Positions 37,905-50,800 of a stretch of 64,000 nt of DNA are shown here, piece after piece (position 1 is the first letter of the stretch; each line of letters begins with the position of its first letter). The stretch lies in NCBI RefSeq assembly GCF_000189635.1, contig NW_002476025.1, positions 124,001 through 188,000 on the forward strand, in the 5' to 3' direction. The notes under the pieces were generated by a model. It searched no databases. It was given only the letters and a program-made list of their open reading frames with translations, and was not told the DNA's origin. The position numbers were made by a program, and so were the translations under genes. This stretch comes from Tetrahymena thermophila SB210. Taxonomy: Eukaryota > Ciliophora > Oligohymenophorea > Hymenostomatida > Tetrahymenidae.

Positions 37905-40900
37905 TCATGATAAAATTGTTATTTCTTTAGGATTGTTTTATTATTTTTTATAGGTTGATTATATGATATGTTTTTTATTTTACATATTATTTTTCATGGA
38001 ATCGTTATTGTTATTTGATTCCATTTCATCGCTATCTTCACCATCTTAAATTAATTCTAAATTTTGCTAGTTTTTTAATTATTATTACAAAATAATAGTT
38101 TCTGATCTTGAAGAAACATTGTTTGAAATCTAATTATTTCTATAAGAAGCATTTTCATTTTCTCTGGCTGTAACTTGAACTTTTGAGCTATCAGGGGGAG
38201 GATTGTTTACAATATAAGAGTTAATTTCTTAAAGTTATTATTCGTTTTTTAAATTTTATCCATTGTTAGGTGAACCTATTTCCAAACTCTTAAGTTGAGC
38301 TACTCTCTTTTTTATATATTCTCCATTATTTTTATTAGTAGTACTATTATTTTACTGTACTGGATTTAAGATAATTGAGGATTTTTTGAAAATATTAGAA
38401 GTAGGATTAGATAAATCTGAGAGTATATTAGATGTGTTTGATGTTTTTAATTCAGAGCCTTGATTAATAGGAGGTAATAGTTTTCTCATTTGTGTTTTCT
38501 TTATCGGGCTTTATTCATTCTCTGGATTATTAGAATAGCTTAAATACCCTAATTGCAGTCCTTTTATAGGTGATAGTTGTTAATCTACTGTTTTTGTTTC
38601 CAAAATAGTTTAATTTTATAAAATTTATGACTCGTTGTGCAAATTAGGTCTAGTTTAGAAATAAGAAGTATTTCCTCCAAGTAAAAATGAGTTATTGTTA
38701 TTATTATTATTAGGAATATTAGATTATGAGAAGACACTAGCTTAATATCCATTTTCTTATGAGGCAGTCTGAGCTTTTTTTAGCAATTTAGTTGGGCTAT
38801 TATTATCGTTATCATGTAAAATATTAGATTAATCAATAAAAATATTATTTGATAATTTCTAATTAATTTTATTTTGGTATTCTAACTTTTTGACAGCATC
38901 ATATTACTTATGTAATTCTTATATTTCAATTTATTCTTAAATTTTTAATAGCTTGAATGTGGTTAAAAAGAAATTATAAGAACCAAGAATGCAAACAATA
39001 ATTTAAAAAATAATTAAAAATGCTCCAAAGACTACCATACCATTTATTAAGCTAGAGCCACTCAAGAAAGAGCAAATAAACATGATAAGACAGAAAAGGG
39101 TAAATGAGAGCTCAATAAATGTAGCTAAATATTGGTACTTAGACTATTAAAATGGTTTCTTCATAAAGAAATAAACCAAAAGAAGACATTGTATGATTAA
39201 AATTATAGAAGCCTGAACTTATGGATATTTATAAAGGAATGCTACTGCAATACTATAGATAATCTTTCTCAATAATATCACCAATTAAAAGTGACTTGGA
39301 ATACCATTTTACTCTCTTATTTGTCTAACATACTTACTTTTTGCATCAAAAACATCAATTTCTAAATCTAAATCTAACTTTCTTTTTGTCCTGTACAACA
39401 AATAAATTAGTCCAATAGAAATAACAACCTAATTTTTAATTAAAATTTTTAAATATTTCATCTCATAAATTATGAACACTTTTAAGTTATTCTTATCAAA
39501 TAAAAATAATAATGTGAAAAATAAGTAAATAAATTACTGTAAAAATTCCAGCCATAATTGTTGAAACAATAGATATAGCATAGTCACTTTGATATTCAAC
39601 ATTAGTATATTGAATAAACGTGTCTGTGATCATTTCTTAAGAGGTTAAAATAAACAAATTAATAAGTAGAGTATGAGGCAATTTTTAAGATAATTTTAGA
39701 ATTCTATCTGATTTAGTAATAGGATACACTATATAACGAAGAGCCAGTATAAAAAATAGACAAATGAGCTAGATCATGAAATAACTAAAGCAATTTACAA
39801 TTAGAAATGGAACTCTTTTGTTAACAAAAAACAATGGATTTCCTTTATAAGCCAATTAAGAATTATAAGGATTGTTTTGAAGCTATTAGTTAGAAATTAC
39901 AACATCATCAGCAAAATGATTAGGCTAAGGTAATAGATACCCAATGTTAAAGTATTCATATATTTTTAGAGTTCTATCCATTTGAATTGGGTATTTGAAA
40001 GTTATGTAACCTAAATAAGACAGAGTTTGAGAAAAATCAATATATCTGAATATTAAAATGGAATTTCTTGTAAAAAGACTGTTTAATATTCCCATAACAA
40101 AGTTAGCTATGGTTAATCCTGCTAAAGCCTTTTTTATTGAAGATGCTTAATCCGTATCTATTTTATTATATTTTTAAATAATTTACATTAAATTAATAAC
40201 TAACTATTCAAATAAATCTCAAAATATTTAAAACAAAAATAAAAATTAGGGATTGATTTAAATGAAGATATTTGATTAATATTTCCAAATTTAATTTATT
40301 GATATTTTTTGAATTTGTTTCACTAATTACTTTCACAATATTGCTAAAGTTCTTCTGTTGTATCATAACTGCAAACGCATTCGCCAACAGGCTGATTAAA
40401 TTTTTAGTAAAATTGTCTATCTTAAGTACAAGAAAGACACTGATCAAACCCTGATCCTGCACAAGTGAGGCAAGTTTCATGGCAAACTAAATATTAAATA
40501 TAATTTTTAAATATCCTTTATTTAGTTATTTATTTCTATTCAAAAAATTTAGTTAAAATGAATTTGTATTTTACATATCTTAAAAAAAACAAATTATAAA
40601 AATGTAATTTTAATTTTTTTTTACCTAAGCAATCTCCAGCACCAGGACCTGTGCATTCTTAGCATGCACTATTACATTAAACACACTTGTTTTTATCTGA
40701 ATCTATATAAAAACCACTAGGACAAGTTGTTGCACATTATACTCCTACTTAGTTAGTATTTAATGTTGTTAAATCAAACATACCTTCAGGACAAGAGGTC
40801 CTATAGCATTTTCTATAGATATTATCGCTTAAAAATCCGCTTGGACACTATTAAACGCATTAAGTACCATCGTTAGTTAAATACCAACCTGGTTAGCATA

Positions 40901-41459
40901 AATTACATTTGCTAGTTGACAAACAAGTTTAGCAGTTGTTCATGCATTGGACGCATTAGTTATAGTTACCAGAAGAACTAAAAACCTATTATGAATATGT
41001 TCCAACCGGACAAATTTATATACAAGTGCCTAAGTACAAAGATTAAGTGCTATCTGAGCACGAACTGCAGTTATTAGGATTTGCTTAACAAGTCTTACAT
41101 TTTGGGTTGCAGTCTGCACAATATGATTAATCTGGATCGTAAGTAGGTATTGTATTAGGAGTACAATTTTACAGACAATTTCCTTGATATAAAAATTAAG
41201 TTGTAAACTAACAAGATGTACAATTATCTGCAGAATTTTAGCATGTTTTACATGATGAGCCACATTTCTGACAAACAAAAGCGGTGTTTTAGTAATAACC
41301 TGGAGGACATTTGTCTAAGCAAGTTCCATTATAAAGTACTTTTTGATTTACACAAATGTTACAAGTGTTATTAGTATAGTTGCAATTACCACAGTACTAA
41401 TCACAAGTAGAATAACAAAGTTTGACTAAAAGAACTAAAGCAAGTATGAATTTAAGCAT
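37905..41459 (-). CDS. Cys-rich furin-like-repeat multi-pass membrane protein
   Basis: Four exons: 41459-40625, 40486-40331, 40199-39538, 39428-37905 (TGA 37905-37907). Introns are 40487-40624, 40200-40330 and 39429-39537; total 1059 codons exactly. A signal peptide (MLKFILALVLLVKLCYS) precedes about seven furin/GFR-type cysteine modules with CxxC and CxxCP words (DQYCGNCNYTNNTC; CLDKCPPGYYQ; CKTCQANPNNCSSC). The membrane part starts near residue 360 (KKALAGLTIANFVMGILNSL) and has about five to seven hydrophobic helices (IQLICLFFILALRYIVYPI; FIELSFTLFCLIMFICSFL). The final ~300 residues are an N/S/Q-rich cytoplasmic tail. The same plan, a Cys-rich ectodomain joined to a multi-helix domain, is widespread in ciliates and is thought of as receptor-like. 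No ligand can be read from sequence. Confidence 0.92.
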
Positions 41460-43466
41460 ACCTAAATTGTTTTTTATTTATATTATGAAAAATGATGTTT
41501 CAAATAGACTATAATTATTGAAGTTAATTTTGTATTTCTCTGCTTTTTATTATACTTATTTGCTAGTATTAGTTTAAATAGTATTTAATCTTTTTTTTTA
41601 ATATAAAAACTATATTTGAAAAGCCATAAAGGGATAACTAATTTAAGATCAGCAGTATATTCAAAATCAAAATCAATAATTGTTTATAATAAGTGTTTTT
41701 TATTTTATGGTTAATATTAAAATACCTCTCTTTATCATGGATGTAAACAAATTATTAAATTTCTTGATTGGATATTAATAATTTTAATATTTTTGTAATT
41801 TTTTATGGATATTTATTAATTCATTTCTTTTCCCTCTTAATTTAAGGTGAAATCTTGATCTGGTGTTTTAAAAATAAATAAATCTATGATCACATATTCC
41901 AATAAAAAAATAATTATTTTTGATGCAGTTTTCTTTACCTGAACTTACTCAAATTAAGGTAAATTATACAATTTTAAGCAAGATACTAAAATTAATTAAT
42001 ATGTAAATTTCTACCTGAATTACTAGCCTTTTTATTAAAAGACATATAACTTTAACTGTTCAAAACATCAGTTAATATACTTATTAAATATTAAGATAAA
42101 GATAGTTTACTTAACTTAAATTTAAAAATTTGAGATTTTTTAAAATAATTATTTGTTATTTGATTGCTTTAGATATATCTGAAATTTTCAAGTTAGAATT
42201 AAATAAATATTAGTATTATAATTTACAAAATTAATATTTTTTGATGTTTGGTTACTGAATTATTCACTTCTATTTATAAATTCAAGTCTACAATTTGAGT
42301 TAAGTAAACCAATTCATCTTTCTATTTCATCCATTGCTTACTTGGAGTTGAAAATATTTTTTAATGTAATCTTATAAATTAAAATAGCTTGCTACTTTTT
42401 TACAGTAATATATACTAACTTTTTGTCAATTTTCAAGGTATTTTAAAAAGGGTAATACAATAAAATTTAATTTAATAAAATTATGTTTGTTATTTTTTAT
42501 GATGTTGAAATTAAATAAATTTTGATAGATAAATTGTATAAAATTAAATTCTTTGATAGTTGATGCATTCTTGTAAAATTTATTCAAATTTTTTTTAAAA
42601 CAAATACACTATATATAATCTTTTTTGATGAATATAGTTTACATGAAATTCTTAAATTATTTTTTTGAAAAAATAAATTTTTTTATTTATCTGTCTGCCT
42701 TCTAAAACTTTTCTAATTATTGAACCCTTAACTAAAACATTTATGATGAAAATATTAGTTATTTTTAAATAAAATTATTAAAAAATAAATGAATAAATAG
42801 ATTTTAATATAGTTAGATAAAATAGTTAAATTATATTTGCAAATTGCTAAAAGTGAATAAAATTTAACGTAATTTAGGCTTGATCTTTTGATATTCGTTA
42901 TGGTATTATGGCAATTTATATTTCTTATTTTAGATTATTATGAATATACTAAGTAAAATATTTTAACTGAGAATATGAATTGACTTATTAAATATGTTTT
43001 TCTTAATTTAAAAAAAATGTAAATTGGAGCGAAGTAAACATTAACATTTCAAATCGTATGATATTTTGAGACACAAATCATCATGCAAATATCTTATTAG
43101 ATCTATTATAACATTATTTTAATTGCTTTATTGATTATGTTTTTTGATTAGAGCAATAAGACTAATCTCAATAGGCTAATCACCAATTGATTATTTTTAT
43201 TAAGTAATAAATAAAGAAAAAGAAGAAAAATATCTTATATTTAGTAAATCAAAAAGCTTTAGAATTTTAAATAAATAAATAGATAAATAGATAAATAGAT
43301 TATAAAAACATATCTTTATAAATGCAGTAATTATTTACTTAAAAATTCTTTTGAAATTTATTTTCAAGGATATAGAAAAGAATTTAAAAATAATTGTAGA
43401 AAAATAGTTTTTAAGATATTTTTATGACTTAATTTAAACATTAGACCTAATTTTGATATTTCTAAG
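41460..43466. other. 2-kb AT-rich divergent intergenic region
   Basis: Between head-to-head genes; holds both promoters. Contains a GATAAATA-type microsatellite near 43271. I found no coding or RNA signal I can support, although 41820-41960 and 43020-43130 are slightly less AT-only than the rest. Confidence 0.6.
43271..43301. repeat. (ATAAATAG)-type microsatellite
   Basis: Four near-perfect ataaatag units about 165 bp upstream of the NF-YC start. Confidence 0.75.
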
Positions 43467-45144
43467 ATGGTGTAGAATCCCTAATAGCAATATATGTAAC
43501 CAGGAATGGGAAATATGTTCAATGGTGCTTTCGACAATCTTCTACCTATGGATACTTATCCTAATGTAACATACTTTTACTTGCAATACAAAAAAATTTT
43601 ATTTAACTGTTAGTTGAAAAACTAGTTTTCAATCTTTACTCTTTTAAAATGATTATTTTATTAATATAGTCAGATATCAACTAGCACGAACACATAAAAA
43701 AGTTAAAGGATAAATTTGCAGACTTAAGAGAAGAGATTAACTAAATGGGGAAAGGTGACTTATTTTGATTTATTTTCAAAGAATTAGTTTCATTCAAAAA
43801 GAGAAAAAATGTCAATTTTAAGTTTTTCTATCTAAAAACTAACGATTAAGAAAATGAATATTCAGACTGTGTTTAAATAAATAAAAATAATTATGAATTA
43901 AAAATAGATCCTGAAGTCTTTAGATCTCATTAGCTTCCCTTAGCTAGAGTCAAGAAGATCATGAAATCAGATGAGGATGTTAGAGTAAAATTATTTAATT
44001 TCTTCATTATGATTAACAAATATAGTTAATAAAAAATAAATAACCATTTTATTCAAATATTATAAATAATTTAATTATTTATATATTGGCTGTATATAAA
44101 ATTTTTGTCTATTTAATCACTCCCATAGAACAATTAAAAAAGATTTTAGAAGAAATAATTTTAGTATTATGGTAATAATTTGTAAAATAAAATTATAAAT
44201 AAAAGATGATTAGTGCTGAAGCTCCTGTTCTTTTTGCAAAGGCTTGTGAAATATTTATTATAGAATTAACTCATCGTGCTTGGCTCTTTACAGAAGAAGG
44301 AAAACGTCGTACACTCCAAGTAATATAAATATTCTATAAAATATATTCCAATTAAAAATGAACTTGATCCAAGTGTTAAAAATAAAGTGAATATGACTAT
44401 TTTTTAATATATATCAAGATTCATAATTAAAAAATAATCAATAAAATAAGTTAAAAAATTTAAGTTTAAAATAAATTATCAAATATTTATTATAATATTA
44501 GAAAAATGATATAGCAGCTTGCATTTATAATACAGAAATTTTTGATTTCTTAATTGATATTTTGCCAAAAGAAGATTCTAAATCATCCAATTAAATTAAG
44601 AAACCTTCTCAAGAAGCCTTTCCAAGCATGAATCCTATTGTACCAGTATAAATAATTTAGCAAAAAAATTGTAATGCTTATTTATAACTTTTAATAAATA
44701 GGGAAATTTTATGAAAGACCACAATTTAATGAATAGCATGAATATGAATCCAAATTAAATGCTTTCTAATTAATTTATGAATAATTTAAGCCAAGGAATA
44801 CCACCAAGCCAGTAATAGATATCAATTATTTTAAAGTATTAATTTTCAAAATTTATAATAAAGCTAATAAAACCCTTATGCACAAGGATAGTAAATGTAA
44901 TAGCAATAAATGCCCTAAGCTTCTTATGTTCCTTAATAGCATTTTGGATAACAATTTGGTTAATATCCTTTCTCAAACCAATAAATGTAGCCAATTAATT
45001 AAGGCTTAGGTATGATGGATAATATGTATAACCCTGGAGTTAAAGAAGGTATTTAATTTATTTAATTTTTATTAAATTTATTAATTAAATTAATTTTTTT
45101 GTTAATTAGAACCTAAAAAGTATTATGATTAGCAAAATGAATGA
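43467..45144 (+). CDS. NF-YC / HAP5-type CCAAT-binding factor subunit
   Basis: Eight exons: 43467-43565, 43670-43754, 43851-43984, 44206-44319, 44502-44645, 44702-44811, 44837-45048, 45110-45144 (TGA 45142-45144); exactly 311 codons. The histone-fold core spans exons 3-5: [17 protein letters not shown], then [20 protein letters not shown], then [20 protein letters not shown]. These are the diagnostic NF-YC/HAP5 segments, an H2A-like fold that pairs with NF-YB and recruits NF-YA to CCAAT boxes in the nucleus. The N-terminal ~60 residues are M/Q/N-rich and the C-terminal ~130 are Q/N/M-rich (a probable activation region). Intron 6 is only 25 bp (44812-44836), yet it is needed to keep frame. An ordinary single-copy transcription factor gene, confident in family. 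Confidence 0.95.
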
Positions 45145-46139
45145 TTGCAGAAAATAACAAATGAAAAACTTAAAATAAATTTAATAATAATAATAATTAA
45201 TTAATGTATTTATTTGTTTTGTTGGTATTCTAACTCATAAAATTTTAATAACTAAATAAATAAATTAATTTTGTTTATTTTATATATATTCTGAAATGCA
45301 TTTAAAAAGAATCATGAATGAATTGATTTCTCTTAAAAGAAGATTGATTGTAATTTAAAAGCTTATTCAAAAATTTCACAGTTAATTACATTTTTTATTA
45401 TATTTTAATTAGAATTTTAATAAATTATTCCAAAATTTATTTTTCAAAAAAGATCCTGGTCAAAATTAATTAGAAATATGCGAGCATAATATTGATAGAA
45501 ATTAAAATTTGTTTTAATATTTATGTTTTAACACTTGGATTAGCTTCTAAAAAGTGTTTATTAATTTAAGAGAAGCACTTAAAGATAAACTAAAACTATT
45601 GAGCATTAAATGAAGGAGAATAGCCTAATTAACTAAATAACTGGCTAATAGACTGATGAAAATGAATTAATTTGATACTAAAATGCGTAACGACACAAAA
45701 TAAATATTTATATACTTTAATAATGCTAAATCGGATAAAAGATAAATTAATATATAATCATTTTCTGATTTTTGCTAACTGAGTTTTTAAGTAAATATGA
45801 AATTATAATACACCTAAGTCTTTCTTATATTGAATTTTATTTATGGCTTAAATTGGCTAATGTTATTGATTTATTTTTAGTTATATAATTTATTTGCTAA
45901 TTTTCCTAATTTATATAAATATTCATTTATTTATTTATTTATATTTTACAAAATAAATATATCATTCATTCATTTATTCATTTTACTTGCTGATTGATAC
46001 AAATCTATCTTTCTTATCAGGTATTTATTGCAAAGCACAGATGGTATGGTAAAAGTAATTTATAATAACTAAATCTTTTCAAATAATTTAAAAATGCGTT
46101 GAAAGACGTTAAGCTTAGTGGTATTCAAAAAATTTGTTA
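45145..46139. other. AT-rich region between convergent genes
   Basis: No gene seen. A C-box-like word (actgatgaaa, 45651-45660) was considered for a snoRNA and not accepted. Short tttattta tandem words occur near 45920-45980. Confidence 0.55.
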
Positions 46140-46841
46140 TCAACAGCAACCTCCTGAGTTTTTCTTTGAAGAAGAGGAAGATTGGGCATTTTTTTACAAT
46201 TGTTAAGAAGTGATTTTTTGAGGATTTGAATAATTATCATTATTACTTGGTCTATTATAGTTCTTATCAGGAACACTAGTATCAAAATTGCTGAGGAAGC
46301 CTTAGCTTATAATTTCATCAATAAGCATATTGAAAATATCAGGAATATTGGTGTTGTCTTTTGCAGAAACTTATAGAGCTCCATTGAATCCGTTTTATTA
46401 GGCAAAACTCTTTAAATAACTTTCTTTTTGGAAATCTTAAATTTGTCCTACTCCCTTTAATTCGTCAACTTTATTTTAAACGAGGATCATAGGAATAGGT
46501 TTGCCATTCTTTTGATCGCAAGAGTCTTCAATCATTTTCTTCCACTTAAGAGTATTCTACAAAGACTCTTCTTCCTTGACATCAGCTACAATCAAAGCAC
46601 CATAGGCTCCTCTAACATATAATTTAGAAACAGAGTTGTATCTTTCCTGACCTGCTATATCCCACAATTACAATCTAATTGTTTTTCCCTTGTATTCAAG
46701 TAACTTAGATTAGAAGTCCATACCTAATGTGGGAGGGCATGTGGTGTCAAACTAATCACGGGAATATCTTGCTAAGATACAAGTCTTACCAACATTTTAT
46801 TCACCTACTACAATAATCTTAATAAATACGTTGTCACTCAT
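46140..46841 (-). CDS. Rab-family small GTPase, Rab32/38/29-like
   Basis: Single exon, ATG 46839-46841 to TGA 46140-46142, 233 residues. G1 GEQNVGKTC (residues ~13-21), switch I with PPTLGMDF (G2 Thr in place), G3 [10 protein letters not shown]4 QNKVD, G5 VSAKDN, and a C-terminal CC prenylation motif after an S/K-rich hypervariable tail. Rabs normally have WDTAGQE; the isoleucine in DIAGQE is the recognised mark of the Rab32/Rab38/Rab29 group, whose members act on lysosome-related organelles and mitochondria-associated traffic. G4 normally reads NKxD, preserved here as NKVD. The length slightly exceeds a typical Rab (about 205-225), mostly in the tail. GTP binding and membrane attachment are well supported; the organelle is inferred from the subfamily. 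Confidence 0.95.
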
Positions 46842-47836
46842 TATAATCTTTTTTTGTATTTTTGCTTAATTGTTTATTTATTTTTCTTTCTTTTAATTTA
46901 TTAAATTATTTTCGTAAAAAAGAAATCAAGGCTTAAATTTATAGGAACTTCTTATTTTTTCAATTTATTTAATTTTTTTTTTGTTTGTTATTGATTCATT
47001 TTTGATTGAGCTGGATAGGCTTATAAATGATTTCATGATGCTAAATACATATTCTCAATCACTCAATAAAAAAGTTAAGTACCAAATAATTTTTTAGAAA
47101 TAAACATAGTTTTGTAAAACAAAGAATCTTTGAAAGTAATCAATGTTAACAAAGCCAATTATATGGTAAGCACAATTCAACTAAATGAAGCATATTCTTT
47201 TACAAACTTTAGAAGATTAAAAATTTCCTTGAATTATACATGCTAATGCCTCAAGCCACAAGACTTAATTTAAATTAATATGCTTTTATAGATTATTTAT
47301 TTATAATTTGGAAATTTAGAAAACTATTCCAAATATTTTTTAGGTTAAATTAAAAAAATTTAATTTTTATTTTCAAAATGATTATCAGATTGTAGCTAAA
47401 TTAAAATTATATACCAAAAATTACACTGAGCTCAACATTTTATTTTTTAAAAATGAGAATATTTTTTTTTGTCATAAAGAAAAAATGAGAAATAGTAATT
47501 TAAATTTAATTTTTTTGTACAAACACATATATTTTTTTAATTATAAAACAAAAAATATTATCTTAATATAACCTATAAACAAACTCTCAATAAAACTCTT
47601 TATTTAATTTTTTTATTATTTAGTAATAAATTAATTTTTTTAATTTAGTAATTTAATTATTTTGAAAAAGAATTGGAAAAGTAAGTTAAGAATTTATTAA
47701 CTTTTTTAGAAAAATAATAGACAAATCAAAGTAGCCACTAACTGACTGATCAGCTATCTAAACTATCTAAATGTTTAAAAACGTTCCTTTCTATATATAT
47801 ATTTAATTTATTTACTTAAATAACTTGGATGATCAA
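46842..47836. other. AT-rich intergenic region
   Basis: Promoter side of the Rab gene. 47020-47280 is less AT-only than its surroundings, but no frame, repeat or RNA was supported there. Confidence 0.55.
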
Positions 47837-50800
47837 TCACGACTTTTAAGATCTCTTTACAGAATCAGATTTTCTGGAGTTTTATTCCAAACTTTAGTTT
47901 TGATTTTTAGAATGGTGAATATTATATGAAGAATTTCTCTTAAAACCAAAGTTATTATCATCATTTTTTTATTATAAGAAGTTTTTTTAAGTAGACTTCT
48001 CTTTGAGGATTTGTGAATATTTATCATTCACTAATTCTTAGTCGCTTTTTAGCTAGCTTCCACTTGTTATTCCTCCGTTTCCTTTACTGTTTATGCTCGA
48101 AAATTAGTTGCTTTGTGAACTTCTTCTTGAAAAATTATTGGGATTTTCTAAGCTTTTATTTTCAATTTTTTTGTAATTTTAATTTTTATTCTAAGTACTT
48201 TAAACTTCGTTATAATTGTTAGCTTACAACAAGCAATTTATAAAATTAGAACTTGAAGTAGATGGAGTAGGTGGGAGATTTTCTTTTTGTTAATATTGTG
48301 AAGAATGCTATTGGGTTATATCATTATTCAGATTTAACTCTTTTACTCTATTTTTAACTTCTCTTAATCTCTCTAAATTTGAAGGAGGACAGCGTATGTT
48401 TGTTTTGTTATCATGAGACTGTTTGTTAATGTGCTAATTTAATATCTTTTAGAGACCGTGATAATTTTATTATATTACATTTTGCTCATAATTAATATTT
48501 TTTTCATATTGCTTGCTGTTTGAGCAAGAATCTATCGAGCAGTTTTCTTAATTTCTATTTGTTGAGATTTAAAATTACTGAGAAATAAGTTGTTGATTAG
48601 ATTAACAATTTGAAGGATTGTTTGAATTTTAAATTATTTGTAGATGTTAAGTTGAATTTCTAACTGCTTCATTCACAGTCGAAGCTATTTATTTGCGTAT
48701 TTATTGTGAAGAAGTGCTAGATGTACCAATGCTTTCATATTCTCTGCTTGTAATTGTATTTACAATCATTCCAGTTATTTTTTTTGGTTTGTTAGAAAGT
48801 ATCTTATTTTAATAAGTTTGATCACCATTAGACTAGTTTAAGTGTAAATTGTTATGGCAACTCAAATTGTTTGGCTGTGCACTACTCAAGGAGTTTTTCT
48901 TATTATTTTAATAATTTAAATTGTTTGTTTGGCTTTTTTGGTTTAGTAAAGGATCATCAGTTAAATTGCTAGAAGTATTTGGTACTACTATATTATTTGA
49001 ACTGTTTGAATAGTAAAAGTCGTACTTATCATGGTGCTTATGCTGTATATGATAGCTATTTCCATTTGCTAAATTACAACCTAATTTCTTTTTGGAGGTA
49101 GAGGAAGCTTGTTCTAAGTTTCCTTTTGGAGTGGAGGAGGTAAATATATTATTAGTTTAAGAGTGAAAAAGTTTATTAGAATTTTCGTTATTTGAGTGAA
49201 AATCAGAATTAGATGAATCAGTTTTAAGTTTATTTCCCTAACCACAACCATTAATATGAGGAATATTTGTCTTCTAACTAGAATTTACAATGCTTCCAAC
49301 AAAATATTTGTTTTCACAATGTGTTATGGAATTAACTCTATTACTCCTTTGTACGAAAGAATTTAAGTTTTAAGAGTTTGAAACAATAATACCAGCTCTA
49401 TGCTATTAATCTTAGAAATGGTTCATTGCAGGTTGATAATTGTTTTCATAGAATCTTAAATTTTCAGCACAGTTAAAAGGATCAGAAAATTCCTTCTATG
49501 AGCTAAAGTTTTATTTCGAATTAGCAGTATGAACTTTATTTTATTGCAAAAATTATTTTTATTCATTTAAATTGCAGGATTGTTAATTTTTTTATGGTGA
49601 AATTAAATTCTCATTGATATATTTTTTTGAATTTGAACTTTTATCCGTTTACTGTTTCAAAAGTTATTTTAAGTTTTAATGTTCAGTTTCTGATTGAATT
49701 GAGTTTATTTAGTCAATATTTAAGCTAGACCTTCTTTTACCATCTATAATTCTATTAAAATGATTTATTTCCTCTCTAAATTACATGGAACAATCTGATT
49801 AGTCAAACAAAAATTTCATTGATGATTCCTTAGTGGTGTGAGGTACTTTCTGGGTTATTTAACCACTGTTATTCTTTTACTTATTCTTACGAGATTGGTT
49901 TTCTATTTTCAAAGAATTTAAAGCGACTTCACTTTTAGTTTTATTACTCTAAATTTAGCAGTGCTATTCTTAGTAATTCTATTAATCTAATTATTCTTAA
50001 TTATATTGCTTTATTGTTTCTAAGTTTAAGTATTTAGGTTAACGATGAGAACCTAAGGAATTAACTCTTTGAGATTCTTAGAATTTAGATTCAAACATAT
50101 TTGAATTTGGTATGCTATGATTATTTTATTTTTGGAAATTGTCGAATGAGCTTCTCAGTTCTTATTCTTTTAATTTTTTATTATGCTTAGGAATTTAGCT
50201 TTCAACATCATTTTCTTACCCATTTTTAACTTTGTTTGTAATAATTTCTTCGTTATTTTAATTGCTTAAAAATTATTTTTCCTATTAAATTGAATTTTTT
50301 TTGCTACTATATTAAGGAGAATTTTTGATAGCTTCATTTTATTTAATTTCTTAAATAAAATCATAAAAATTAGGAGAGATATCCTCCTGTTATTGCTGAG
50401 CTTAATGACTTTTACATGTTTCTAATGCCGTCTAATTCTAAAAAGTATTTATTTCTAATACCTTTTTAATTTTATTCTAAAAATTATATTATTTAAGTTC
50501 TAAATCCTCTAAATTGTTTTCAGCCTCTAGTATTTTTCTATTTAAATTAAAAAAAAGTAATAATTATTCAAAAGAGTTAAGAAATAAATTACTCTGCGCT
50601 ATTGTATAGGACAGCAGGAGTTATACTATTAACTTTTAATGCCCTTTGTGAAAGTTCTTCTATAGTTAAGATAGCTTGTAAGCACGATTTATCACATATT
50701 GTACTTTTATCTTGCTTGTAGGATTTGTTTTTAATAGGGGAAATATTAAATGATTCCATTTCTATTAAATTTATCACTCCAAAATCTTTATTTTTCTATG

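Noticed and set aside
40208-40480. 90-codon minus-strand frame starting MKLASLVQDQG
   Set aside because: It overlaps exon 2 and an intron of the Cys-rich membrane protein in another frame; the true frame there reads CHETCLTCAGSG and fits the neighbouring Cys modules.
41030-41278. 82-codon minus-strand frame with spaced Val and Cys
   Set aside because: It is the shifted frame of the Cys-rich repeats in the furin-like gene.
45645-45770. C/D-box snoRNA (actgatgaaa as C box)
   Set aside because: No terminal stem and no D box at a suitable distance; the words are common in AT-rich DNA.
48013-48222. 69-codon plus-strand frame rich in Phe/Leu
   Set aside because: Antisense to exon 6 of the coiled-coil gene; hydrophobic only because the minus strand encodes Lys/Asn/Gln.
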